A stretch of DNA of 64,000 nucleotides from an uncultured Lachnospiraceae bacterium (lineage in GTDB: Bacteria > Bacillota > Clostridia > Lachnospirales > Lachnospiraceae): the NCBI GenBank assembly GCA_946554445.1, contig CAMNSD010000009.1, positions 62,001 to 126,000 of the forward strand. The letters are read 5' to 3'. How positions within the stretch are numbered: position 1 is the stretch's first letter; every line of letters starts with the position of its first letter. The notes under the pieces are model-generated. The model was not told where the DNA came from. It was given only the letters and a program-made list of their open reading frames with translations, and ran no database searches. This document shows, piece after piece, positions 1 to 7,774 of the stretch. The translations under genes were made by a program, and so were the position numbers.

Positions 1-409
1 TTGCATTGCTTCCCGTCACATAGACATCCATATTATTTTTGCGCAGATACCCGTTCAATACAGCCTCAAAACAGTCAAGCATCTGCACCTCGTCCAGCAA
101 AAGATAATACATTCCCTGATCCGTCATCTGGCCACGGATATACGCCATAAATTTTTCCGGATCAGCCCGCCTTTTTTCCTTTTCCATTTTGATAAGACTT
201 TCCCCGATCATGGTAAGGTCTTCGGCCGAATCAAAGGCAAAGCGTATAATATGACGCTCGTCCACACCTGTTTCCAAAAGATAATTGTAAAAAATAGTAT
301 TTAACAGATACGATTTGCCACACCTGCGGATACCAGTTATCACCTTAATCAGGCCATTGTTCTTTCTGTTTATCAGCTTATGCAGGTAAAAATCGCGTTT
401 GATTTCCAT
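1..409 (-). CDS. AAA family ATPase, DUF4143-type (partial, C-terminus off the left edge)
   Basis: N-terminal 136 codons of a P-loop ATPase. The reading frame opens with ATG at 409 and starts MEIKRDFYLHKLI. A Walker A motif (GIRRCGKS) lies around residues 27-34 and a Walker B strand (YYLLLDEVQ) around residues 108-116, followed by a sensor-like 'VTGSNA' at the window edge. This layout is that of the AAA_14/DUF4143 family of stand-alone ATPases common in anaerobes, often with a restriction-nuclease-like C-terminal domain. That second domain would lie outside the window, so it cannot be verified. The cellular role of this family is not established. No operon partner is visible. Confidence 0.85.
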   Translation of the reverse strand, partial: MEIKRDFYLHKLINRKNNGLIKVITGIRRCGKSYLLNTIFYNYLLETGVDERHIIRFAFDSAEDLTMIGESLIKMEKEKRRADPEKFMAYIRGQMTDQGMYYLLLDEVQMLDCFEAVLNGYLRKNNMDVYVTGSNA

Positions 410-563
410 GAAGGTTTCTCCTCTACAAAGGATTTTTGCAACTTTTTGCATATTTCTTTTATATACTACCAAATCATTATGAAAATATCAATCTTATTCT
501 TGCGCGTATGCAACAATTCGTTTAAAGTAAATTTTATCAGACATTATTTATTTTTAGGAGAGC

Positions 564-839
564 GTGAAAATAGTGAAAAAGATACATTGGAAAATTTTAA
601 ACGCAGCATTATGGATAGAGATTGTTTTGTCCTATTTCTTACCTTTCAGGGTAACCAACGACTTTCAGTATCAGGTCGGGTTCCCGATATCATTTATCTC
701 TGTTTATGATACCAAACCTAGCATCAATCCGTTTATGTCCATGCATTTTAACCCCCTTGGATTTGTGTTGGATGTGGTTGTCATTTATCTGCTCATTACA
801 GGTCTTATAAAATTATATCAAAAAAAGAGAACCCCGTAG
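564..839 (+). CDS. Small membrane protein, unknown function
   Basis: A 91-residue frame opening at GTG with AGGAG only 3 bases upstream; a second in-frame GTG at 573 has the same AGGAG about 12 bases upstream, so either may be the start. The protein has a hydrophobic N-terminal segment (about residues 11-28) and a C-terminal one (about residues 66-82), ending in a basic KLYQKKRTP tail, so it looks like a two-span membrane protein with a short extracytoplasmic loop. I do not recognise the family. It lies alone between a divergent ATPase gene and a convergent MATE gene. Its existence rests on the ribosome site and hydrophobic pattern only. Confidence 0.5.
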   Translation: MKIVKKIHWKILNAALWIEIVLSYFLPFRVTNDFQYQVGFPISFISVYDTKPSINPFMSMHFNPLGFVLDVVVIYLLITGLIKLYQKKRTP

Positions 840-905
840 GGCTCCCTCTCGGTCTCAGGCATCTCAAGCTTCTGAAACCTTATCCACAGATTATAATATC
901 CAAAC

Positions 906-2282
906 CTACACCGCCTTCTCCTTCCACTTCCCCCTCTTATAGAATATAAAGGTAATCAGCGCGCCCAGAATCCAAGAGACCAACAGGGAGATAAAAATAC
1001 ACTCCTGGCGGCCATTGGGCAGCTGCGGCGTTCTCGTAAGATAAGAAATGCCATAGGCAATCGGCACCCGGATAAAAATGGTCGTCGCTATAGAAATCCA
1101 CATAGGCGTCATCGTGTCTCCCGCGCCCCGCATCACGCCCGACAGACTCTGGGTTACCGCCATGGCAATATACCCCACTGCTAGGATTCCCATCATATCC
1201 CGGCTCAAATCCACCAGTTCCGGCGTCTTTGTAAAGATTCCCATCAGGAATTTACCAAACAACAAAATCAACCCTGTGATTACCGCAGAAGTGACCACTG
1301 CAATCAAAGTTCCCTGCTTGGCACCTGTCTCCACTCTTTCATCCTGCCTGGCGCCTACATTCTGCCCGGCATAAGTAGTCATCGCCGTCCCAAAGGAAAA
1401 GTTGGGCATCATGGCGAAACCGTCCACTCGCATGACGATCACGTTGGCGGCAATAAACATTTCCCCAAAACTATTGGTCAGCGACTGCACCACGATCATT
1501 GCCATGGAAAGAATGGCCTGTGTGATACCGGAAGGCAGTCCCAGACGAATGATCATACCACTGTATTTTTTCTTTATCTTGAGATAGGAACTATGCATAT
1601 CAAAATATTCTTTCATCTTCATCAGACGAAGCAGACACAATAATGCCGAAATAAACTGTGCGATTACCGTCGCCAGCGCCACACCGTTAACGCCCATACC
1701 AAGCTTGGCCACAAACAAAAGATCCAGTATGATATTGATCACAGTAGAGACAAGCAAGTAAACCAGAGCGGACATGGAGTCCCCCAATCCCCGCAGGACA
1801 CCGCCCAATATATTGTAATAAGCAAGGCCTGCCGAACCGATAAACAAAATCAACAGATAAGAATGACACCAGTCTATGATCGACTCCGGCGTATCCAGAA
1901 GTTCCAAAAGCGGTCTCGCCACCAGGGAAGCCACTATCATCACAAGAAGGGAGGCGATTGCCGTGAGCGTAATACAATTGCCGATAGTCACGGACAGTTT
2001 TTCCCGCTCTTTCGCCCCGAAATACTGGGACACCATGATACCGGCGCCCACGCTGATACCTACAAACAGGACAATCAAAAGATTTAAGATTGGTCCCGCG
2101 CTGCCTACCGCCGCCAGAGCATTATCTCCCACATAGTTTCCTACCACTACGCTGTCTACCGTATTATAAAGCTGCTGCGCAATATTTCCCACCAGCATGG
2201 GAACTGCAAACAGGACAATCTTCTTCCATGGCGAACCCACCGTCATATCTACGGGTTCAATAAATTTCTTAATTAATTCCAT
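906..2282 (-). CDS. MATE family multidrug/sodium antiporter
   Basis: 458 residues, the usual length for MATE exporters, with about twelve hydrophobic segments in two symmetrical halves. The N-terminus (KKIVLFAVPMLVGNIAQQLYN, then DSVVVGNYVG) and the repeat in the second half (IRLGLPSGITQAIL) are typical of the DinF/NorM-like MatE domain. Members export cationic drugs or metabolites against Na+ or H+. ATG at 2282 is preceded by GAGGAG. The gene overlaps the end of the upstream GGDEF gene by 10 bases, so the two are translationally coupled and probably co-transcribed. The substrate cannot be deduced. Confidence 0.93.
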   Translation of the reverse strand: MELIKKFIEPVDMTVGSPWKKIVLFAVPMLVGNIAQQLYNTVDSVVVGNYVGDNALAAVGSAGPILNLLIVLFVGISVGAGIMVSQYFGAKEREKLSVTIGNCITLTAIASLLVMIVASLVARPLLELLDTPESIIDWCHSYLLILFIGSAGLAYYNILGGVLRGLGDSMSALVYLLVSTVINIILDLLFVAKLGMGVNGVALATVIAQFISALLCLLRLMKMKEYFDMHSSYLKIKKKYSGMIIRLGLPSGITQAILSMAMIVVQSLTNSFGEMFIAANVIVMRVDGFAMMPNFSFGTAMTTYAGQNVGARQDERVETGAKQGTLIAVVTSAVITGLILLFGKFLMGIFTKTPELVDLSRDMMGILAVGYIAMAVTQSLSGVMRGAGDTMTPMWISIATTIFIRVPIAYGISYLTRTPQLPNGRQECIFISLLVSWILGALITFIFYKRGKWKEKAV

Positions 2283-3775
2283 ACGCCGCTCCTCTGCTGC
2301 TTCTTTTTCTGCCGCTTATCTTCATACATCATCCGGTCAGCCACATCCCGAAAATCATCATCTTCCAGCGAACAATAACCGATGGCATAACTGATCGGGA
2401 CAGCACTGGATTTATTATAATCCCTGCATCGTTCTTCCAGGTTTTTTGTGAAACCTTCCGCATCCCTGCCATACAGGACTGCAAACTCATCCCCGCCCTG
2501 TCTGTAGGCCCTGCCGTACTCTCCCACTGCATCCGTCAACATACATGCAAATCCTTGTAATAATCTATCGCCCGCCGAATGGCCTATCGTATCGTTTGTT
2601 ATCTTTAAATCATTTAAATCCGCAATAAAATAATATATATTTTCTTTTTCCTGCTGCTTAATCAAATCCCGTTCCAAAGCATTACGATTATGGATATTCG
2701 TCAGATAATCGATATAGGCCAGGCGGCTGCCCACCTCAGAACAGAAGGCCAAAATATTGCGCATACAGCCGTATTTGTCCAAAACGCTGTCTCCGGTCAG
2801 AACCTTTGTCTCAATGCTTACGGCTTCCTTGCCGTATTTGGTCTCAACATTGTCCTTGATTCGCTCCAACACTGCCCGCGTTTTCTCTACACCACTACCG
2901 ACAAATACCACACCATTTTCTCCTACCCGATAGCCATACAGACGATATTGCTTTATCTCTCTATGGATGTCATCAAGAATCTGAATATCCTGTTTCCAAT
3001 CCAAATTGTTCTCCATCTTACAAAAACAGAGAACGGCTGTGACCAATGTCTGTCTATCGAAGTCAAATTCATCCAACACCTTTTCAAAAGAATACTGATT
3101 AAATAGTGTTGTATTCTCATCCACATATTTTTCCGTATTTTCATTACTGAGTATCAATCCCAGAAGGATCAGGGTGGAACAGACCACCACCACCAATGTT
3201 TCCGGAATCAACATCTGAATCAGCGCAGTGATTATAAAAAGCGGCACTGCAAGAACAATTGCCAATCTTTTTTCCCGATCCATAATCTTCCAATAACGAA
3301 GGCAGTAATATAGAATCAAAACCAGATAAACCACCAGACTGCCATACAGAGCGTAGGCTTTGGGCCCTAGGGAATAGTCTGTCGTCTTTCCATGCACATA
3401 AGTAATAGGGAGCACAAAAATACCCACAGTAGACAGGATCACCGGCAGGCTCTGTAAAATCCTCACTGTCACAGAAAAGTGCAGTGTCGTTTCCAGATAA
3501 CTCCTCATGTATATAAACAACAGATAAATGAAACCTAATATGGACAGTAAATAAATGATATGTGCGACCAGATTCACCGGTTCCGGAACTACATCCCTAA
3601 GATTCACCGTACAGATTGTGATCAGATCAAAACTCGCATTCAATAACGCCGCGCCAATAAGCCACTGAAATATTTTGGTAGACTTAATCGGAATATGCGG
3701 CTTACTATAGTAAAACAGTGTCATATATATCATAAATAAAAGACATGCCACAGGCGTCTTTACAAGCACCAACAT
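2273..3775 (-). CDS. Membrane-anchored diguanylate cyclase (GGDEF domain)
   Basis: Makes the second messenger c-di-GMP from two GTP. The frame is open from 3844, but ATG at 3775 (protein of 500 residues, MLVLVKTPVACLL) has AAAGGAA 8-10 bases upstream and is the better start. The first half holds seven to eight hydrophobic segments, a 7TM-like sensor region. The C-terminal catalytic domain contains FIADLNDLKITNDTIGHSAG with the metal-binding and GTP-binding residues, and an intact GGDEF signature around residues 427-431, so it should be active. No RxxD inhibitory site precedes GGDEF. Overlaps the downstream MATE gene by 10 bases. Confidence 0.92.
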   Translation of the reverse strand: MLVLVKTPVACLLFMIYMTLFYYSKPHIPIKSTKIFQWLIGAALLNASFDLITICTVNLRDVVPEPVNLVAHIIYLLSILGFIYLLFIYMRSYLETTLHFSVTVRILQSLPVILSTVGIFVLPITYVHGKTTDYSLGPKAYALYGSLVVYLVLILYYCLRYWKIMDREKRLAIVLAVPLFIITALIQMLIPETLVVVVCSTLILLGLILSNENTEKYVDENTTLFNQYSFEKVLDEFDFDRQTLVTAVLCFCKMENNLDWKQDIQILDDIHREIKQYRLYGYRVGENGVVFVGSGVEKTRAVLERIKDNVETKYGKEAVSIETKVLTGDSVLDKYGCMRNILAFCSEVGSRLAYIDYLTNIHNRNALERDLIKQQEKENIYYFIADLNDLKITNDTIGHSAGDRLLQGFACMLTDAVGEYGRAYRQGGDEFAVLYGRDAEGFTKNLEERCRDYNKSSAVPISYAIGYCSLEDDDFRDVADRMMYEDKRQKKKQQRSGVWN

Positions 3776-3886
3776 ATCACTTATTCCTTTCCATGAAACA
3801 TAATAGTATAATAGGATTGAGTTTGCGGCTATTATACCATACATTAGGAATAAGTGAAAGTAGTGTTCCAGTTCTGTGACATATCT

Positions 3887-5095
3887 TTATCGAAACCAAG
3901 CCTTCATCGTATCGAGCACTCTGACCAGTTCATCCTCCGATATGATATAAGGAACCATGGCATACATACAGTTTAAGAAAGGACGGCTGAATACCCCTCG
4001 CTCATAAGCAAACTGCTGATAGCCCTTCAGGACAGCCGCATCTTTTACCTCCACACAGACACAACCTCCCATAATCCTCACTTCTTTAATCCGCTCGTCC
4101 ATAAATCCCGCCATCTCGCGTTTCGTAATTGCTTCGATCCGATGAATCTTGGACATATAATCCTCATATTCAAAAAGCTCAATGGATTTCAGCGCCACAC
4201 TGCAAGCCAGCGCATTCCCCATAAAGGTCGGGCCATGCATCAGCGCCTTATCTGGATCGTCACTGTAAAAGCCGTGATATACTTTGCGGTTTGCCACGGT
4301 GACAGCATGACCAATATAACCGCCTGTCAGCGCCTTGCCCAGCACCAGGATATCCGGCTGTACCAAGTCCGCCACAAATCGATTACCGGTACGTCCGAAT
4401 CCCGTAGCCACCTCATCAAAAATAAGCAGCACACCGTAACGGTCGCAAAGTTCCCTAGACTTTACCAGGAAAGAAATATCATACATCCGCATTCCGCCTG
4501 CTCCCTGTAAAAGCGGCTCCACAATGAAACAGTTCAACTCTCTATGATACTTTTCAAAAGCCTGTTCCAACGCCGGAATCTGGGTGGGAATATGAATCAC
4601 ATCTTTCTTCTCTCCATAGGCTTCCAGGATAAAATGATAATCCTCATCATCTCCCACCTCCATGGTTTTAAAGGTATCCCCATGGTATGCATGCGTCAGG
4701 GAAAGAACCTTCGTTCTCTCCATCTCTCCTCGGTTTACATAATATTGAAGTGCCATTTTTAAAGCCACTTCCACCGCCACACTCCCAGAATCAGAAAAGA
4801 AGCTGTAATCCAAATCTCCTGGCAGGAAATTTTTTAATTTATCTGCAAGCTTCTGTACCGGTTCATGTGTCAGTCCGCCCAGCATCACATGGCAGAACTG
4901 ATCCGCTTGGGCTTTGATCGCTTCTGTAAGTACAGGATGCTTATATCCGTGAATCACACTCCACCAGGAAGAAATGGAATCAATCATCTCCCGCTCCTTG
5001 GTCTTTAACCAAACGCCCTCCGCATCAATGATTTTATAAGGCTCTTTCATAGTTTTCATCTGTTGATAAGGATACCAGATCATACGATTCTCCAT
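3887..5095 (-). CDS. bioA: Adenosylmethionine-8-amino-7-oxononanoate aminotransferase
   Basis: PLP enzyme that converts KAPA to DAPA with S-adenosylmethionine as amino donor, the antepenultimate step of biotin synthesis. 402 residues, slightly short for the family. Seen: the BioA-typical SSWW (residues 42-45), the cofactor loop IFDEVATGFGRTG (D227), and the Schiff-base lysine in LGKALTGG (K254). A start at the fifth codon (ATG at 5083) would have GGAG at better spacing than ATG at 5095; both fit the family. Last gene of bioY-bioB-bioD-bioA. No clear terminator hairpin follows. Confidence 0.95.
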   Translation of the reverse strand: MENRMIWYPYQQMKTMKEPYKIIDAEGVWLKTKEREMIDSISSWWSVIHGYKHPVLTEAIKAQADQFCHVMLGGLTHEPVQKLADKLKNFLPGDLDYSFFSDSGSVAVEVALKMALQYYVNRGEMERTKVLSLTHAYHGDTFKTMEVGDDEDYHFILEAYGEKKDVIHIPTQIPALEQAFEKYHRELNCFIVEPLLQGAGGMRMYDISFLVKSRELCDRYGVLLIFDEVATGFGRTGNRFVADLVQPDILVLGKALTGGYIGHAVTVANRKVYHGFYSDDPDKALMHGPTFMGNALACSVALKSIELFEYEDYMSKIHRIEAITKREMAGFMDERIKEVRIMGGCVCVEVKDAAVLKGYQQFAYERGVFSRPFLNCMYAMVPYIISEDELVRVLDTMKAWFR

Positions 5096-5165
5096 TCCAT
5101 AGTTTCTATACGATTTCTATAACAACAATTCACTGAAACAATCTCTCACAGCGCGCTTTCTGCCA

Positions 5166-5849
5166 TCAATCATACAAGGCCATCAGCTTTTCCACCTCCA
5201 TGGGAAATTCTCCGCTTCCATCCTCCACGCAGGCCACTACCGGCAGTTGCGTCCTGTATTCGCACATACACAGATTGTCCTCCTCCATCCTGTCTCCCGG
5301 ATGAAAATGATTAAAGATGATTCCCTTGACGGGAAGGTTTTTCATCCGCATATACTCTACCGTCAGCACCACGCTGTTAATCGTACCAAGCCCCGCATCC
5401 GCCACAATCAGGCTGGATAATCCCAACTGCTTGATCACATCCTCCAGCCACAATTTCCGCTCGTCAAAACAAATGGGACACAGGATGCCGCCGCTTCCCT
5501 CCATGGTCACATACTCATACTGCTGACAGACTTCCTCAAAGCCCCTGACAACTTCTTCCAGAACTACCGGATTTCCTTCTATGCGTGAGGCCAGATGGGG
5601 AGAGACCGCCGTCTCATAAACATATGGACACATCTGCGTGAGAGGTTGTTCGATGCCCGATACTGTCTTCACATGCAGGGCATCTCCCGGAATCAATCCG
5701 CCCTCCTTCGCCCGCTCATTGCCACTCATGGCCGCTTTATAATATGCAGCGTTAATGCCATTTTCTTTTAACTTTTTCAGAATCAAACCCGTCACAAAAG
5801 TCTTGCCCACATCCGTACCGGTTCCGGTAATAAAAATCTTTTTAGTCAT
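5166..5849 (-). CDS. bioD: Dethiobiotin synthetase
   Basis: ATP-dependent carboxylation of DAPA to dethiobiotin. 227 residues, normal length. The P-loop GTGTDVGKT sits at residues 9-17, the substrate-contacting EGSGGILCPI follows in mid-protein, and VVLTVEYMR(M)KNLPVKGIIFNH is the usual C-terminal half. It overlaps the end of bioB by 8 bases, indicating translational coupling in the biotin operon. Confidence 0.96.
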   Translation of the reverse strand: MTKKIFITGTGTDVGKTFVTGLILKKLKENGINAAYYKAAMSGNERAKEGGLIPGDALHVKTVSGIEQPLTQMCPYVYETAVSPHLASRIEGNPVVLEEVVRGFEEVCQQYEYVTMEGSGGILCPICFDERKLWLEDVIKQLGLSSLIVADAGLGTINSVVLTVEYMRMKNLPVKGIIFNHFHPGDRMEEDNLCMCEYRTQLPVVACVEDGSGEFPMEVEKLMALYD

Positions 5850-6816
5850 GACAACGCCTCACCTCAAATCCCAATCTATGTACCAGTTCCATATCTGTCT
5901 CCACCGTAATTCCTGCGGTTGTCAGCATATCTCCCGATATGGCCGCATTGGCCCCGCTTAAGAAGCATGCCTCTCCCTTATCGCCCACCAGCCCTCTGCC
6001 GCCGGCCAGTCTGATCGATGCATCGGGAACCAGAAAGCGGAATAACGCTACACATCTGCAAGCCTCCTCATTAGAAAGAGGTGTTATCTTTTCATAGGGC
6101 GTTCCCGGAATCGGATTTAAGAGATTCACCGGAATCGACTTCACCCCCAGTTCCCTGGCTGTCAGTATCATATCAATCCGATCTTCCATGGTTTCCCCCA
6201 TTCCCAAGATACCACCGGAGCAGATGGAAAGCCCCGCCCGCTTCGCCGCCTTTAATGTCTCTATCTTCTCCTCATAGGTATGGGTGGTGCAAACTTCCGG
6301 AAAATATCGGGCCGAAGATTCCAGATTGCAGTGTACCCGCGATGCGCCCGCCTCCTTAAGCTTACGAAACTGCGCCTCCTCCAGAAGTCCGAAAGATACG
6401 CACACCTCTATGGATGTTTCCTCCTTAATCCTGCGAATGCTCTCGCATGCCTGTTCTATCTCTTTCTCCGAAAGACGCTTACCGGACGTCACGATGGAAT
6501 ACCGCAGTACGCCCTGCGCCGCATTGTGTCCGGCGCCTGCCACCAATTCCTCTGTGGAAAGTAAAGGATAATTCTCCTCACAGGCCGTATGATAGTGCGC
6601 ACTCTGGGCACAGTACTTACAGTCCTCGGAACATCTGCCGCACTTACCATTGACAATCGTACACATATCAAATCCATTCCCGCACACCTTCCGCCGAATT
6701 TCATCGGCGGCCGCCTGCAGTTGGGCAAGCGGCGCTTCTGCAAGCTGCAGAGCCTCCTGTTTGGTAATCTCTTCTCCTCGCAGTACTTTTTCCTGCATTT
6801 GCGATATATAATCCAT
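5842..6816 (-). CDS. bioB: Biotin synthase (radical SAM)
   Basis: Inserts sulfur into dethiobiotin using a radical-SAM [4Fe-4S] cluster and a sacrificial [2Fe-2S] cluster. The frame is open from a TTG at 6831, but ATG at 6816 has AGGAGG at ideal spacing, giving 324 residues. The cluster motif CSEDCKYC (CxxxCxxC) is at residues 62-69, followed by the BioB signatures GxCSGGILGMGE and IRLAGGRG (conserved Arg that binds the auxiliary cluster). Co-transcribed with bioY upstream and bioD downstream. Confidence 0.97.
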   Translation of the reverse strand: MDYISQMQEKVLRGEEITKQEALQLAEAPLAQLQAAADEIRRKVCGNGFDMCTIVNGKCGRCSEDCKYCAQSAHYHTACEENYPLLSTEELVAGAGHNAAQGVLRYSIVTSGKRLSEKEIEQACESIRRIKEETSIEVCVSFGLLEEAQFRKLKEAGASRVHCNLESSARYFPEVCTTHTYEEKIETLKAAKRAGLSICSGGILGMGETMEDRIDMILTARELGVKSIPVNLLNPIPGTPYEKITPLSNEEACRCVALFRFLVPDASIRLAGGRGLVGDKGEACFLSGANAAISGDMLTTAGITVETDMELVHRLGFEVRRCHD

Positions 6817-6884
6817 ACATATCCTCCTCAAAGTCTCAATTCTTTAACATCTTCCTCTTCCATTTCCATCCCACATTTACATCT

Positions 6885-7436
6885 CTACATCCTGGTTATC
6901 ACCGGCCTGATCCGCTTCGTCAAAGCCGCCGCCACAAAGCACAGGCAGATATCCCCCGGCACCACCATCAGAAAACAATACAGAAACAACGGCCACAGAC
7001 CAATCGGCGTGTGAATCACATAGTTACAAATGATATAGTAATACACCATCCCCATCCCATATACGATGGCCAATCCGACAAAACATGCGCCAAGTACTTT
7101 TCCAAAAGATATTCTCTTAAGCTTCTCCGTCATCCTGCCGGTCACATAGGCTGCCAGAATAAACCCCAGAATATAGCCAAAGCTAGGTTTCAACACATAC
7201 CAGAAACCGCCGCCTTCCGCAAAGATGGGCAGTCCCGCCAGCCCTAGAAATGCATAAGCGCCCATGCTGACAGCCCCCAGTCTGCCGCCCAAAAGAAGCC
7301 CTGCCAGTATCGTGAACAAAAACTGCAAGGTAAAAGGGACCACCGGAATCGGTATCTTGATAAAGGCACCCACTGCCGTCAGTGCCGTGAAGAGGCTACA
7401 TACAGCTATTTTATAAATCCTGCTTTTGTGTTCCAT
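6885..7436 (-). CDS. bioY: Biotin transporter S-component BioY
   Basis: Integral membrane biotin-binding subunit of an ECF-type transporter. 183 residues with six hydrophobic segments; FTLQFLFTILAGLLLGGRLG and the glycine-rich GLAGLPIFAEGGG region are hallmarks of BioY. The EcfA/EcfT energising module is not in the window and is presumably shared from elsewhere. First gene of the biotin operon; ATG at 7436 has TTGGAG upstream and a leader of roughly 100-150 bases that carries the BirA operator. Confidence 0.94.
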   Translation of the reverse strand: MEHKSRIYKIAVCSLFTALTAVGAFIKIPIPVVPFTLQFLFTILAGLLLGGRLGAVSMGAYAFLGLAGLPIFAEGGGFWYVLKPSFGYILGFILAAYVTGRMTEKLKRISFGKVLGACFVGLAIVYGMGMVYYYIICNYVIHTPIGLWPLFLYCFLMVVPGDICLCFVAAALTKRIRPVITRM

Positions 7437-7569
7437 CTGCTCTCCAATCTGAAAATTTTCCTGAGACTTTTCTGTCTATCATTTTCCGGCAGCCACTTCT
7501 GTCATGAAACCGCCTGTCTCATCTCACTCTCAATTTATCCTTTGATAACATATCCGTACTTAAGTTAAC

Positions 7570-7621
7570 AAAAAAAAGAGGCATTGTCAACCTATTTTAT
7601 ATATAAGTTAACAATGCCTCT
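7570..7621 (-). terminator. Rho-independent terminator of the NhaC gene, superimposed on the BirA operator
   Basis: On the minus strand AGAGGCATTGTTAAC, a 15-base AT-rich loop, then GTTGACAATGCCTCT (15-base arms, one mismatch) is followed directly by eight T (A-run 7570-7577 on the plus strand). It lies downstream of the antiporter gene that stops at 7775 and upstream of bioY, so the same palindrome can end one transcript and control the next. Confidence 0.7.
7584..7614 (-). promoter_or_regulatory. BirA (biotin repressor) operator of the bioYBDA operon
   Basis: TTGTCAAC at 7584-7591 and GTTAACAA at 7607-7614 separated by 15 bases. This matches the BirA consensus of Firmicutes, TTGTTAAC-N14..16-GTTAACAA, with one mismatch. 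A third half site, GTTAACAA, lies at 7564-7571. On the minus strand TTGACA (7585-7590) inside the operator can serve as a -35 box, with TAACTT 17 bases on as a weak -10; alternatively the TATA-rich spacer may be the -10. Either way biotinyl-AMP-bound BirA would cover the promoter. Confidence 0.85.
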
Positions 7622-7774
7622 ATCTTAAATAAATACATCTTATAAAACAACCAGCTTATCACTACAATAAACTAATGACAAACTATTGATAAACTACTAA
7701 TAATCTACTAATAGACTACTATATTCTCCCCTGGACATCCTCTTTTCCGTCAGTCCATTTCATTTCATATCTAC

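Larger units (their letters stand above)
7437..7774. other. Intergenic control region between the NhaC gene and bioY
   Basis: 338 bases without a gene, AT-rich. It holds the extended palindrome at 7577-7621 (BirA operator and terminator for the upstream gene, listed separately) and the bioY promoter. Between 7660 and 7720 there is a run of imperfect repeats of the type 'aaactaNtgataaactactaat' with no coding potential. I see no riboswitch fold. Confidence 0.6.

Noticed and set aside
380-709. 109-codon frame on the plus strand overlapping the ATPase start and the small membrane protein
   Set aside because: It starts inside the antisense of the ATPase gene, has no ribosome site and overlaps the better-supported frame at 564.
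2690-3106. 138-codon plus-strand frame
   Set aside because: Antisense shadow of the GGDEF gene, which has clear motifs.
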